From: Streptomyces sp. ISL-87
GTDB taxonomy: Bacteria; Actinomycetota; Actinomycetes; Streptomycetales; Streptomycetaceae
Direction: 5' to 3'
DNA: 46,594 bases
Assembly: GCF_018614095.1 (NCBI RefSeq)
Contig: NZ_JAGGOY010000068.1
Location: 1 to 46,594, forward strand
Shown here: positions 9,061 to 16,144 of the stretch, one piece after another
Layout: each line of letters begins with the position of its first letter
How positions within the stretch are numbered: the stretch's first letter is position 1
Notes under the pieces: generated by a model
Told to the model about the DNA's origin: nothing
The model's input: the letters and a program-made list of their open reading frames with translations, nothing else
Database searches by the model: none
Translations under genes and position numbers: made by a program

Positions 9061-9306
9061 TCACTGCCCGGCGTGGAGCACCTCGCCGTGGTCCTTTGTC
9101 CAGGTGCGCAAGCGGCGCCGGATGCCATCCGTCTCGGCGCACAAGGTGATGGTCACGTCGTCCGAGCCGTGCGTCCCGATGAAGCCGCGGAACCGCTTCA
9201 CCGCAGACGCCTCGGCCTCCCAGGTCCCCTCGACCTTCGGTCCCCCGGGGGTGAAGGTCATCGACACGTGGAAGCGGACCGCCGGCTGCGGGGGTGTGCT
9301 GACCAT
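9061..9306 (-). CDS. Small conserved-looking hypothetical protein, 81 aa
   Basis: Product MVSTPPQPAVRFHVS... from ATG at 9306. The core alternates strands (VRFHVSMTFTP, VEGTWEAEASAVKRFRGFIG, DDVTITLCAE) and ends with RRLRTWTKDHGEVLHAG, suggesting a small beta-rich fold; I do not recognise a family. It starts 8 bases after the stop of the gene upstream (9315-9473), so the two form a short operon. The frame continues upstream to 9447, but the longer version overlaps the other gene and is Arg/Pro-rich noise. Confidence 0.6.
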   Translation of the reverse strand: MVSTPPQPAVRFHVSMTFTPGGPKVEGTWEAEASAVKRFRGFIGTHGSDDVTITLCAETDGIRRRLRTWTKDHGEVLHAGQ

Positions 9307-9314
9307 GGTGTGGT

Positions 9315-9473
9315 CTACCGGCCGTGGGTGGTCTCGAAGATCTCTACGGCCGTGGCTCCGGACTTCACGAGATCCTGCTGCCGCTGCTCGGCGGAGGTCC
9401 GGTCGTAGTGCACGGCCGAGGTCTTCTCCTGGCCGTCGAGGACCCATCTCACCTTGAAGCTCACCATGGCCAT
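9315..9473 (-). CDS. Small hypothetical protein, 52 aa
   Basis: Product MAMVSFKVRWVLDGQEKTSA..., a strand-loop-helix pattern: VSFKVRWVLDGQ, SAVHYDRTSAEQRQQDLVKSG, then TAVEIFETTHGR. GGAGG seven bases upstream supports ATG at 9473 rather than the longer frame to 9560. It is the first gene of a two-gene leftward operon with 9061-9306. The frame resembles short actinobacterial proteins of unknown role; no function can be assigned. Confidence 0.6.
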   Translation of the reverse strand: MAMVSFKVRWVLDGQEKTSAVHYDRTSAEQRQQDLVKSGATAVEIFETTHGR

Positions 9474-9589
9474 CGCCGGACCTCCGTCACGCTGCTGAGC
9501 GGCCGCCGCGAGAGCGCGGAGCCTGCTGACTGATGCCAGCTTCTCAGCCACCACCGACAATCCCGCGGACGGATCCGGACTGGTGTCAG

Positions 9590-9813
9590 TCCAGGGTCAC
9601 GCGCAGGATCGGCCAACTCCGGCCGGGGACTTTTGATCTCGTCCTTCACGTACCGCTCGACGGTGCCCGGCTGATACCCAGGAGCTCCGCGACGGTCTTC
9701 GCGCTCTTCTCCTGCTTGACCAGGTACCGCATCTGCGCGCCCGCGCTCTTCGGGATCGGGCGGGTGAAATGAGCCTGACCGGCCCGCTCAAGGCTGTCCC
9801 CGACGATGCCCAT
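9590..9813 (-). pseudogene. Frameshifted remnant of a second terminal-protein gene (tpg)
   Basis: From ATG at 9813 the minus strand reads MGIVGDSLERAGQAHFTRPI, then PKSAGAQMRYLVKQEKSAKT and VAELLGIS, closely matching the start of the intact Tpg at 25856 (MGVVGDSLERAAQAVGTRPI). At about 9675-9685 the frame is lost; the matching TVERYVKDEIKSPRPELA continues in another frame, then similarity stops near 9590, about a third of the way through Tpg. So this is a truncated and frameshifted copy, left by an earlier telomere-maintenance locus or by recombination between replicons. Confidence 0.85.
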
Positions 9814-10260
9814 GCCGCCCCCTCTGGATCAGTCCCACAGGCGCGGGACAGCTTTCATGGTCTCAGTGGCGGCACAAGCCCTTGTGCTGGCGGAAGGTAC
9901 CGAGCCGCAGACACAGTCCTCGTGGCCCTCGTCGACCCCAGCCACAGAACGGAAGCCCCACCGTCCGGCAGGTACAGGACTGCGTGCGGAGGTGCATGAG
10001 CAACGCGGCCGCCAGGCCGTGGTGCGGAATCACCCACCGGTCCCCGCCACTCCCTTGTTGGCTTGTCCGTCACGGTCGGCACCACCCGAGACGCAGCTAA
10101 CGCTGTTGCTGTCCCCCTCCCGCAGACGAACCAGAGACCCGCACGCGAAGCCAGCTCAGCCAAACGAGGCAGATACCCGCACGTGAAACCAGCCGCGCCA
10201 CAGAGGGGTTGCGGGGTTCTTAGAGGGGAACAGCCACGATTTGCCTGGTCAGGCGGCTGT
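9814..10260. other. Gene-free interval upstream of the tpg remnant
   Basis: No reading frame here has the codon pattern of a real gene. It contains the decayed promoter side of the tpg remnant, including GTCCC/GGGAC arms at 9832-9836 and 9845-9849, which match a similar palindrome upstream of the intact tpg. The remainder (9900-10260) shows nothing recognisable. Confidence 0.4.
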
Positions 10261-10268
10261 GACGCGCG

Positions 10269-10329
10269 AGATACGTCAGTACAGCACTGACGTATCTACC
10301 TGCGATACGTCAGTAGTTGTCGACGTATC
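10269..10329. promoter_or_regulatory. Paired palindromic operators with GATACGTC arms
   Basis: A perfect inverted repeat has arms AGATACGTCAGT (10269-10280) and ACTGACGTATCT (10286-10297) around five bases. A second, GATACGTC (10304-10311) with GACGTATC (10322-10329), follows at once, giving four copies of the same 8-bp half site in 61 bp. Their place upstream of two coupled winged-helix genes suggests autoregulation or a plasmid-control site. The binding protein is inferred, not shown. Confidence 0.65.
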
Positions 10330-10342
10330 TAGGCCTGTTGGT

Positions 10343-10643
10343 GGCAGTAGTGCAACACAACTGGGCGTCAGATCGCTGTCCTGCCAGCGGGTTTGGTAGC
10401 AAAAATGCAACACACGCGGCTTGGAAGGGTCCTGCTGCCTTCGGTGGGTGAGTTTCCGCGGCTCCCGGTGAGCGGATCGTTTGCTTCGTGATCCATTCGT
10501 GACGCCAGCGGGGTCGAAGTGGTGAGCAGTTCGGTGATGCAGCCGGGGTTACCTCTGAGCAAGGGATACGCCGGTGCTGCACTGCCGTATCTCCAAGAAG
10601 CGTTGCAGTACCGGCACGGTGAGCGTGGCAGTAATGCAACAGT
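10343..10643. repeat. Dispersed repeats of the GGCAGTA-TGCAACA type
   Basis: Related sequences occur at 10343-10358 (GGCAGTAGTGCAACAC), 10396-10412 (GTAGCAAAAATGCAACAC-like) and 10625-10640 (GTGGCAGTAATGCAAC), and in reverse orientation, more loosely, near 10574-10589 and 10601-10617. Five copies in 300 bp directly upstream of two winged-helix genes suggest operator or iteron sites distinct from the GATACGTC palindromes. Confidence 0.5.
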
Positions 10644-10688
10644 CCACTACCCTGCTCACTGCGAACCAGGACCATGAGGGGCCAGCGA

Positions 10689-11327
10689 ATGCCAGACGCG
10701 TACGACTCCGCAGTTCCGATTCCGCCTCCGCGGCCCAAGAAGCGTCGGCGGCCCCTGCCTTCTCCTTCACCCAGCGGTGGCGTTCCGCGCGCAGAGCAGG
10801 TGAAACTTCCACCGGGACACGCTGCGCAGATCTACCCTCTGGCAACGTCCAAAGGGTTCATCGGCGGCTCATACAGCATGGACTCCCTCGCCTTCATGCT
10901 CTGGGCCGCCCGGCGTTACCAGGACCCCGAGCACCGGTTCATCCTCGTCGTCCTGGTTGCCCTGATCGGCCTTCAGGAGGTGGGCGGGCACATCGAGCGC
11001 ACCCAGGAACAGATCGGCGACGAGATCGGCGGCTACAGCCGCACACACATTTCGTGGGCCCTCGCCGTCCTCCAGGACGACGGAGTCGTGCGCCGAGTGC
11101 GGCGCGGTGTTTACCAGCTCGTGCCCTCGGGAGCTCTGCGCGGAGGCATTAAGCCGCTGCCGGAGGGGCAGCGTAGGCTCCCCGGGAGTACACCCGAGCG
11201 GGTCCAGCAACTGGACCTGTTGCAGGAGATCCTGGCGGACCCCAAGGCCCCCGAGGCGTTCAAGGCCATGGCGGAAGTGGACGCAACACTGCCGGCGGGA
11301 CCCCGGCAGAAGCGAAAGGGGAAGTGA
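10689..11327 (+). CDS. Winged-helix DNA-binding protein, possible plasmid replication or copy-control protein
   Basis: 212 aa from ATG 10689 (GAGGGG upstream; an in-frame ATG at 10674 is possible). A basic, Pro-rich N-terminus (PPPRPKKRRRPLPSPSPSGG) precedes a winged helix: ERTQEQIGDEIGGYSRTHIS as the helix-turn-helix and DDGVVRRVRRGVYQLVP as the wing. The pattern recalls RepL-like and Crp/MarR-type winged helices. A charged C-terminal tail ends in KRKGK. It overlaps the next gene by the TGATG junction at 11325-11329, so the two are translationally coupled. Clustered palindromes and repeats sit just upstream, consistent with self-binding. A role in replication is inferred only. Confidence 0.7.
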   Translation: MPDAYDSAVPIPPPRPKKRRRPLPSPSPSGGVPRAEQVKLPPGHAAQIYPLATSKGFIGGSYSMDSLAFMLWAARRYQDPEHRFILVVLVALIGLQEVGGHIERTQEQIGDEIGGYSRTHISWALAVLQDDGVVRRVRRGVYQLVPSGALRGGIKPLPEGQRRLPGSTPERVQQLDLLQEILADPKAPEAFKAMAEVDATLPAGPRQKRKGK

Positions 11328-11803
11328 TGACTGTCGCAGCCTCGGCGGCCGCCTCGCGGTGGCCCCATCAGGAGTACCAGCTGATCTCCGTCCAGGGCCT
11401 CAGCTACATCCCCCGCCTGCCTCCCACGGCGTACGCAATCCTGCTGTACATGCTCACCCAGCAGCAGCCCGGCGGCCTTGTACGGGCTACCCACGGCGAG
11501 CTCGCCACCGGCCTGGCCCTCGACCGCGGCGTCATCAGCCGCGCCATGCCCTACCTCGTAGCGGCCCGCCTCGTCTACGTCGCAGGCCGCGGCCGGCTTC
11601 AACTCCACCCCATGCTCGCCGCCTACCCCACGGCGCAGGACCGCACCGCCGCCCTGGCAGCGCTGGCACCGGAGGACCGGCTCAACGTCGGCCACTTCGA
11701 GGAGGAGTACGAGCGGCGCCTGGCCCGATATCAGGAAGACAAGGCCCGCAGGAAGGCCGAGCAGCGCAAGGCGCCCCCACGCGGCCACCTGCGCAGCGTC
11801 TGA
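11327..11803 (+). CDS. Second winged-helix protein, coupled to the preceding gene
   Basis: 158 aa. The ATG at 11327 overlaps the TGA of the gene before it; GTG at 11324 is also possible. The core is a MarR-like winged helix: LPPTAYAILLYMLTQ, RATHGELATGLALDRGVISRA as the helix-turn-helix, and YLVAARLVYVAGRGRLQLHP as the final helix and wing. The C-terminus is a long charged helix (EEEYERRLARYQEDKARRKAE) that could dimerise. The pair with 10689-11327 looks like two related DNA-binding subunits made in fixed ratio. Targets are unknown, but the upstream palindrome cluster is the obvious candidate. Confidence 0.7.
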   Translation: MTVAASAAASRWPHQEYQLISVQGLSYIPRLPPTAYAILLYMLTQQQPGGLVRATHGELATGLALDRGVISRAMPYLVAARLVYVAGRGRLQLHPMLAAYPTAQDRTAALAALAPEDRLNVGHFEEEYERRLARYQEDKARRKAEQRKAPPRGHLRSV

Positions 11804-11824
11804 TCGAGCCTACGCATCCCTGAT

Positions 11825-11981
11825 GTGACGGTGAGATCCTCGGCCGCGCCTCGGCCCGAACGACGTCTGGAGTTCCTGCGCCGGGCCGGGCTCGACCCCG
11901 ACGACGTCGCCCCCCTACGGCGAAGGCCTCATCGAATGGGGCGGCGGCGGCCCCGCCGTATGGCACCCGGACATGCTGTGA
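11825..11981 (+). pseudogene. Small gene interrupted by a frameshift in a C-run
   Basis: From GTG 11825 the frame reads VRSSAAPRPERRLEFLRRAG then LDPDDVAP, after which a run of six C residues (about 11910-11915) throws it out of frame. One base over, the sequence continues YGEGLIEWGGGGPAVWHPDM and stops at 11979-11981. The two parts join naturally into a protein of about 51 aa. Either the gene is broken or the C-run is a sequencing error. Family not recognised. Confidence 0.5.
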
Positions 11982-12005
11982 GCGCAGCCGTGCGGGCCGC
12001 CACCG

Positions 12006-12221
12006 GTGACGTGGCACGGAGGCCGGGCGTTGTTCCCGGAAGTCACCGAAAACCGGCTGAAGCTGCTGAGCGAGGGCGAGGCCCGAGCCGTCATGGTCCT
12101 GCTCGGCATCCTCGGCGACGAGACCCGCTCCGAGGAGATCCGCCAGGCCGCCGGAGAGCTGCGGTTCCGCCTGGGCTCGCGCCTCGCCGCCCCTGCGGAC
12201 TCCTACCGGCCCGTGCCGTAG
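12006..12221 (+). CDS. Small helical hypothetical protein, 71 aa
   Basis: Starts GTG at 12006 (product MTWHGGRALFPEVTENRL...). The middle is strongly helical and well patterned: RLKLLSEGEARAVMVLLGIL, GDETRSEEIRQAAGELRFRL. It follows the broken small gene at 11825-11981 by 24 bases in the same direction and may have been co-transcribed with the winged-helix pair. No family is recognised. The start is uncertain because no clear ribosome site is present. Confidence 0.45.
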   Translation: MTWHGGRALFPEVTENRLKLLSEGEARAVMVLLGILGDETRSEEIRQAAGELRFRLGSRLAAPADSYRPVP

Positions 12222-12277
12222 CAGGCCCCGGAGACGGCGAGGTCGGCCGCCATCAGACGGTGGGCGAGCCGGTGTAG

Positions 12278-12778
12278 TCATGGCGCTGGTAGCCGCGTCC
12301 GTCGCCATGCCAGTCCAAGAACAAGCACCCGCGAGGGCGCCCGGGCCCGCCGGTGGCTGATCGTCGGCGTGCGATAGCGCCCGTGGCGCTTGCTGCTCGA
12401 CGTGCTGTCCTCCAACTGGTCTTCCAACGCGGTGAAATCGCGCTCGATCACCACGGGGTCGGTGCCTTCCCGGGACTGCTTGATCTGCAACCGCAGCTTG
12501 GCCCCGTCGAAGATCTCCGTGTCGTCCACGGGGTAGAACGCGGGGCCGTCCCACTGCACCTCGGCGTAGGCGTAGACGGTGCGCCCGGACCGGGCCGCGC
12601 ACGTGCTCACCTTCACGTCCCAGTTGTCGGGTCACGGCCCGTCATAGCTGTTGTCATCGATGGCCTTCGTGCTGCTGGAGCACTTGTAGGCCGGCGTGGC
12701 CGTGGCCGAGGGGGCGGCCACGGCCGCCACCGCGACCAGGGCCAGCACCACCACGGCAGTGTTCTTAATCGTGTTCAT
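12278..12778 (-). pseudogene. Exported protein gene with an in-frame stop
   Basis: ATG at 12778 opens MNTIKNTAVVVLALVAVAAV followed by AAPSATA, a clear Sec signal peptide, then mature sequence YKCSSSTKAIDDNSYDGP and a TGA at 12634-12632 (codon 49). The same frame resumes at once with PDNWDVKVSTCAARSGRTVY and continues as an ordered beta-rich sequence (EVQWDGPAFYP, KLRLQIKQSREG) to 12278. A single nonsense change therefore splits one gene. The last ~28 residues are Arg-rich and may be a further frame error. An internal GTG restart at 12616 would lack the signal peptide. Confidence 0.65.
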
Positions 12779-13027
12779 GGCCGGTCAATGGCGTCGGGGC
12801 CGGCGGCGACACGGCCAGCCCCCGAATCCGCCCCGACGGGGGATGGCTCCGCCACACGTGCGCAAACGTGCGGTGCGACGAGCCCGTGACCTCCGCATCG
12901 CCGTCTTCCTCCGCCTTGCAGCTGCACGCACCAGACCCCGCTCACGGTGCCGACCACGGCTGCCGAGCGCACATGGCGCGGTACGGGCGCCCGTTGTGGG
13001 GTTACCGGCCACGGGCGCCTCCTTCGG

Positions 13028-13609
13028 CTACTGTGGCGGGACCGCCCACTCGGCGGGCTCGGGCAGGATGCTGCTGGTGTACAGAACCCGTTCGGGCCGC
13101 TGCTTGCCGGGCACGGCGAACACGGTCTTGCCGCGCAGGCAGTCGCCGTTCCGGATGTCGGCCTCGAACGGGTACTCGGGGCGCGGGAAGTCGTCGTAGG
13201 TGCTGGAGCTCGGTTCGACGCGGGCGCCGTCGGCGTAGGCCAGGGCCCAGGGAGTACGGGTGACGCCTACGGTGCCCTTCGTGCTGCACACCTTGATCTC
13301 GACGGCGGCCCAGACGTAGCCGCTCGTCTTGTACTCCTCATCGGCGCTGGTGTGCGCGCGGACATCGTGCTCGTACCCGAGGACGGTCACGGTCGCCGCG
13401 GAGCCAGCCTTGGGGTTGGATGAGCTGATCGTCGTGCCGAACGTGAGCGGCGCCGCGGGCGGCGTCGCCAACGGTGACGGGACGGCGCTGCTGGGAGCCG
13501 AGGACGTTACGGCCGGCGCTGGTTGGCCGGTGCTCTGGCTGTCGCAGGCTGTCGCGGTGAGCAGCAAGGCGGCTGTGGCCGCTCCTGCGATGGTGGTGCG
13601 GGCGTGCAT
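13028..13609 (-). CDS. Putative lipoprotein, 193 aa, Ig-like (DUF4352-type) domain
   Basis: Signal peptide MHARTTIAGAATAALLLTAT ends in a lipobox-like TATAC, so Cys22 would be lipidated and the protein anchored outside the membrane. A Ser/Pro/Ala-rich linker follows to about residue 52, then a beta-sandwich-like domain: AATVTVLGYEHDVRAH, GYVWAAVEIKVCSTKG, TRTPWALAYADG and two further Cys. The pattern recalls DUF4352/telokin-like lipoproteins that are common in Streptomyces. It is transcribed leftward and separated by about 70 bp from a strong hairpin at 13679. Function unknown; a surface or immunity role is possible but unsupported. Confidence 0.7.
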   Translation of the reverse strand: MHARTTIAGAATAALLLTATACDSQSTGQPAPAVTSSAPSSAVPSPLATPPAAPLTFGTTISSSNPKAGSAATVTVLGYEHDVRAHTSADEEYKTSGYVWAAVEIKVCSTKGTVGVTRTPWALAYADGARVEPSSSTYDDFPRPEYPFEADIRNGDCLRGKTVFAVPGKQRPERVLYTSSILPEPAEWAVPPQ

Positions 13610-13678
13610 GTGTCCCCCCAGGAGTGTCTCTGAGGGTGCATCATGCGACGTCCTGGGCCCCTGCGACGGGGTGCGTTA

Positions 13679-13720
13679 CCGGTCCGTGACGCTCACGTGA
13701 TGGTGAGCGTCACGGACCGG
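13679..13720. terminator. Perfect 18-bp hairpin
   Basis: CCGGTCCGTGACGCTCAC (13679-13696) pairs perfectly with 13703-13720 around GTGATG. It sits just downstream of a decayed minus-strand frame and upstream of the lipoprotein gene, so it probably terminated the former and insulates the latter. Confidence 0.7.
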
Positions 13721-13860
13721 CGGATGACCAGCTCATCGTTGGCGGGTCGATCTCCGCCCAGACATGCCAGGTGCCGCGGGTAAGGGCGGTGGTGCCGTCA
13801 CTGGCATGCACACGCCCCGGTGAGGCCGTCCACGCGCACGAGGAGGCGCAGGGTGCCGAC
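13712..13860 (-). pseudogene. Decayed coding remnant
   Basis: Read leftward, VGTLRLLVRVDGLTG occupies one frame (from about 13860), and DGTTALTRGTWHVWAEIDPP with TMSWSSAGP occupies the next, ending in a stop at the edge of the 13679-13720 hairpin. The two pieces look like consecutive parts of one protein broken by a frameshift near 13810. No start or family can be given. Confidence 0.3.
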
Positions 13861-14228
13861 GCGGCTCACCGGGTGACCGCGCTGATACCTGGGGATCTGC
13901 AGGGGGCAGCCCGTATCGGGGTCGGATTACCGACCCGGCCCCCGGTGATGTGGCCGCGGCCGCGCTCCGCCGCGTCCTGGACGAACTCAGCGGGCGTGGG
14001 GCGGGAAGGTCACCCGGAGGCCGAACGGCGGCTGCCGCTTCATGAGGTGGGCGGTTGCCTGCCGGTGATGATCAGCAAAGACCGATATATCTGACAGGCT
14101 GTCACTGACAACCCCCACTGACACGAAACCGGCACTTCGCACCGAGGCCAACCCTCAACGAGGACCAGGAGCAGGGCGTCTCCGCAGGCTGAACCCGCCG
14201 CCTCACGCGCGCCGGCAGTCCGGCCGGG
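13861..14228. other. Gene-free interval
   Basis: No convincing gene on either strand. Composition is high GC, and the possible frames are Arg/Pro-rich shadows. It separates the decayed remnant from the AbiTii gene. Confidence 0.35.
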
Positions 14229-14984
14229 CTACGTCAGCCCGCGCCGTCGTCGCCACCAGCCTAGTTGCGCCCCACTGATGGCGCTGGCGGTGCCGCCGGA
14301 CCCGGCGTAGGCCACCGGGGCGGTGACGGTCACGTTCGCGTTGTCACCAGCCGTGATTTGGATGCTCTGTACGGCCTGGTGCACTTGCTCGGGCGTGGGC
14401 GCATGCGACCCGTTGGGCATGGTGGATCGGAGTTCCGCAACAAACTGGGTCAGGCGGGTCCGAACCTGGTCGAGGATGCCCTGCACCGAGGAGGGCGGGA
14501 CCCCCCAGTACAGCTCGTCGATGACAACTCTGTGCTTGCGATACTGCTCTGACCTGGTCATGAACGTCCGGAGCTCAGCGGCACCTGGAAGGCTGATCTT
14601 CACCACGTCACCAGGACGGGCACGGGCAACCAGGTCTTCGAGCTCGCCCACCCCATTGGTGATGGTCAGCTCCTCGGTGATCGCGCCTCGGGCGAACTCC
14701 GGAAGGTGCAGCGCGCTGATGGTCTCACCGCCACGCGCCCAGAACGGGGATCGGGAATCGACCCGGATCGGCGCAAACGTCCGACGGTAGTCCGGCAGAG
14801 CGTCGGGAGCCCGCACGTAGCCCCGCAACTCGTGCCCCGCCCACTCCTTCAGCGGCTCGGAGGAAGCGTGCCCGCCGATGATGAGGGCGTGGCGCAGTAG
14901 CCCGGCGAGCGGCGCCGAGTCGTCGAGGACGCCTCGCTCCAGCCGGTCCAGCGGCTGGAGTTCCCGGCGGGCCGACCAGATCAC
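14229..14984 (-). CDS. AbiTii-domain protein, putative abortive-infection effector
   Basis: 251 aa from GTG 14984, which overlaps the upstream stop in a GTGA junction; the longer frame to 15050 is unlikely. The N-terminal ~90 residues match the AbiTii pattern: LDRLERGVLDDSAPLAGLLR, IIGGHASSEPLKEWAGHELR and GYVRAPDALPDYRR. A middle domain (LHLPEFARGAITEELTITNG, VVKISLPGAAELRTFMT) and a helical part follow. Near the C-terminus is ITAGDNANVTVTAPVAYAGS, a motif shared with the upstream gene. AbiTii is named for an abortive-infection system, so phage defence is plausible. No membrane segment here; membrane attachment could come from the partner. Confidence 0.78.
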   Translation of the reverse strand: MIWSARRELQPLDRLERGVLDDSAPLAGLLRHALIIGGHASSEPLKEWAGHELRGYVRAPDALPDYRRTFAPIRVDSRSPFWARGGETISALHLPEFARGAITEELTITNGVGELEDLVARARPGDVVKISLPGAAELRTFMTRSEQYRKHRVVIDELYWGVPPSSVQGILDQVRTRLTQFVAELRSTMPNGSHAPTPEQVHQAVQSIQITAGDNANVTVTAPVAYAGSGGTASAISGAQLGWWRRRRGLT

Positions 14985-15655
14985 TTGAAGATGGCGTAGA
15001 TGGCGGCGGCGGCTCCGATGAAGCCTGCGATGGTTCCCCAGCTCGTCCAACTGCGGTACCAGGGTCGGGGCGCCGGGGCGGCCTGGGCAGACTGCGGCGG
15101 CTGAGGTATGCCAGCAGTAGCGGTCCCGCCCGCGGCGGCGTACGCGTGCGGAGCGGTCACTTGGACCGGCGAGTTGTTCCCGGTGGTCACTTTGAAGGAC
15201 TGCCCGGCTGGCGGGTCCTGTGGTGCGGGCAGGTGGCCGCTCTGGCTCATGACGTTCATCAGCTCCTCGTATCGTTCGAGCACAGCATCGCGCGCCCGGG
15301 ACAGGTCACTCAACGCCTCGTAGTAGCGGGTGGGGTCGGCGCGCTTCCACTCCGGCGGAACCTCGGTGTACCGAGGAGGCCCGTTGATATCCGGGGCGAA
15401 GGTGCCGGCGAACTCCTCAAGAAGCCTGTCGAGCGCTTCCAGCAGGCCCTCGTGGGCCTCGGCGAGCTCCGGGGCGGTGAAACGCACACGGTCCCGCCTC
15501 AAGGTGGCCAGGGCGTTATCGACACCGTGCGGGAGCACAACGGACACCCGGTGCAGAGGAAGCCGTTGGGACAGCGTGGTAAGCCAGGAGGCATCCGCCG
15601 GAATCGCTTCGAGTATCCGACCGGCCTTGGCCCGGTCGGACTCGGCTGCCGTCAT
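14981..15655 (-). CDS. Tail-anchored partner of the AbiTii protein, 224 aa
   Basis: Start ATG 15655 has GGGGAGGGGAG upstream. The N-terminal two thirds are helical (AKAGRILEAIPADASWLTTL, LAEAHEGLLEALDRLLEEFA, YYEALSDLSRARDAVLERYE). Then comes VTTGNNSPVQVTAPHAYAAA, a near copy of the motif in the AbiTii protein, a Pro/Ala linker, and one C-terminal membrane helix (WGTIAGFIGAAAAIYAIF), giving a tail-anchored topology. Coupled translation (GTGA) and the shared motif imply that the two products act together, perhaps as sensor/anchor and effector. No family recognised. Confidence 0.68.
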   Translation of the reverse strand: MTAAESDRAKAGRILEAIPADASWLTTLSQRLPLHRVSVVLPHGVDNALATLRRDRVRFTAPELAEAHEGLLEALDRLLEEFAGTFAPDINGPPRYTEVPPEWKRADPTRYYEALSDLSRARDAVLERYEELMNVMSQSGHLPAPQDPPAGQSFKVTTGNNSPVQVTAPHAYAAAGGTATAGIPQPPQSAQAAPAPRPWYRSWTSWGTIAGFIGAAAAIYAIFK

Positions 15656-16144
15656 CGCGCTCCCCTCCCCGCGGGCCACACCGACGAAGGCCTTGAACGC
15701 CCGCCTGCGGCCCTGCCGTAATGCCCGAACGCTACGGGGTCAGGCAAGGGCCTCTGCGGCTGCACCAGGAGATGTGGGGCGGCCCGGTGGTACTGCCCCC
15801 GGAATCCTGGGCACCGGGCCTCACCCACGCACGCCATATCGGGCCGGGCTGCACCGACCCTAGCCGCAGCCCTACCGTGCTCCGCCTGTCGGCCGCCTGC
15901 TCATCGGGGCCGCACCAGCGGACCGGAACCGGCGGCCCCGCTCCCAGCTGAATCGACGTCACCCCCGCACCTGCCGCACCCAAGGCCACAGACAGCCGCC
16001 TGAGCCTCTGTCAGCGGCATCTGCAACCAAGGGGGGCCGGGGTGCTACGCACGGCCCCGTACGGGGCGCCTGTGGCCCGTACGGGGGGTGGTCCGGGCAT
16101 GGTTCCGCCAGGCACCCCGCGAGGATGCCAGGCGGGCGGCGGGG
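15656..16144. other. Gene-free interval between the AbiTii cassette and rep
   Basis: Probable promoter region for the AbiTii cassette at its left end and terminator region for the rep gene at its right. The palindrome CCCCGTACGGGG occurs near 16058-16069 and a CCCGTACGGGG copy follows near 16077-16087; the pair could form a hairpin ending rep transcription. No gene seen. Confidence 0.4.

Noticed and set aside
9855..10290. Several short frames on both strands upstream of the winged-helix pair
   Set aside because: Mutually overlapping, without ribosome sites or recognisable sequence; treated as non-coding.
11682..12635. 317-residue minus-strand frame
   Set aside because: Crosses the opposite strand of a winged-helix gene and several unrelated small frames; composition is Arg/Gly/Ala-rich without domain pattern.
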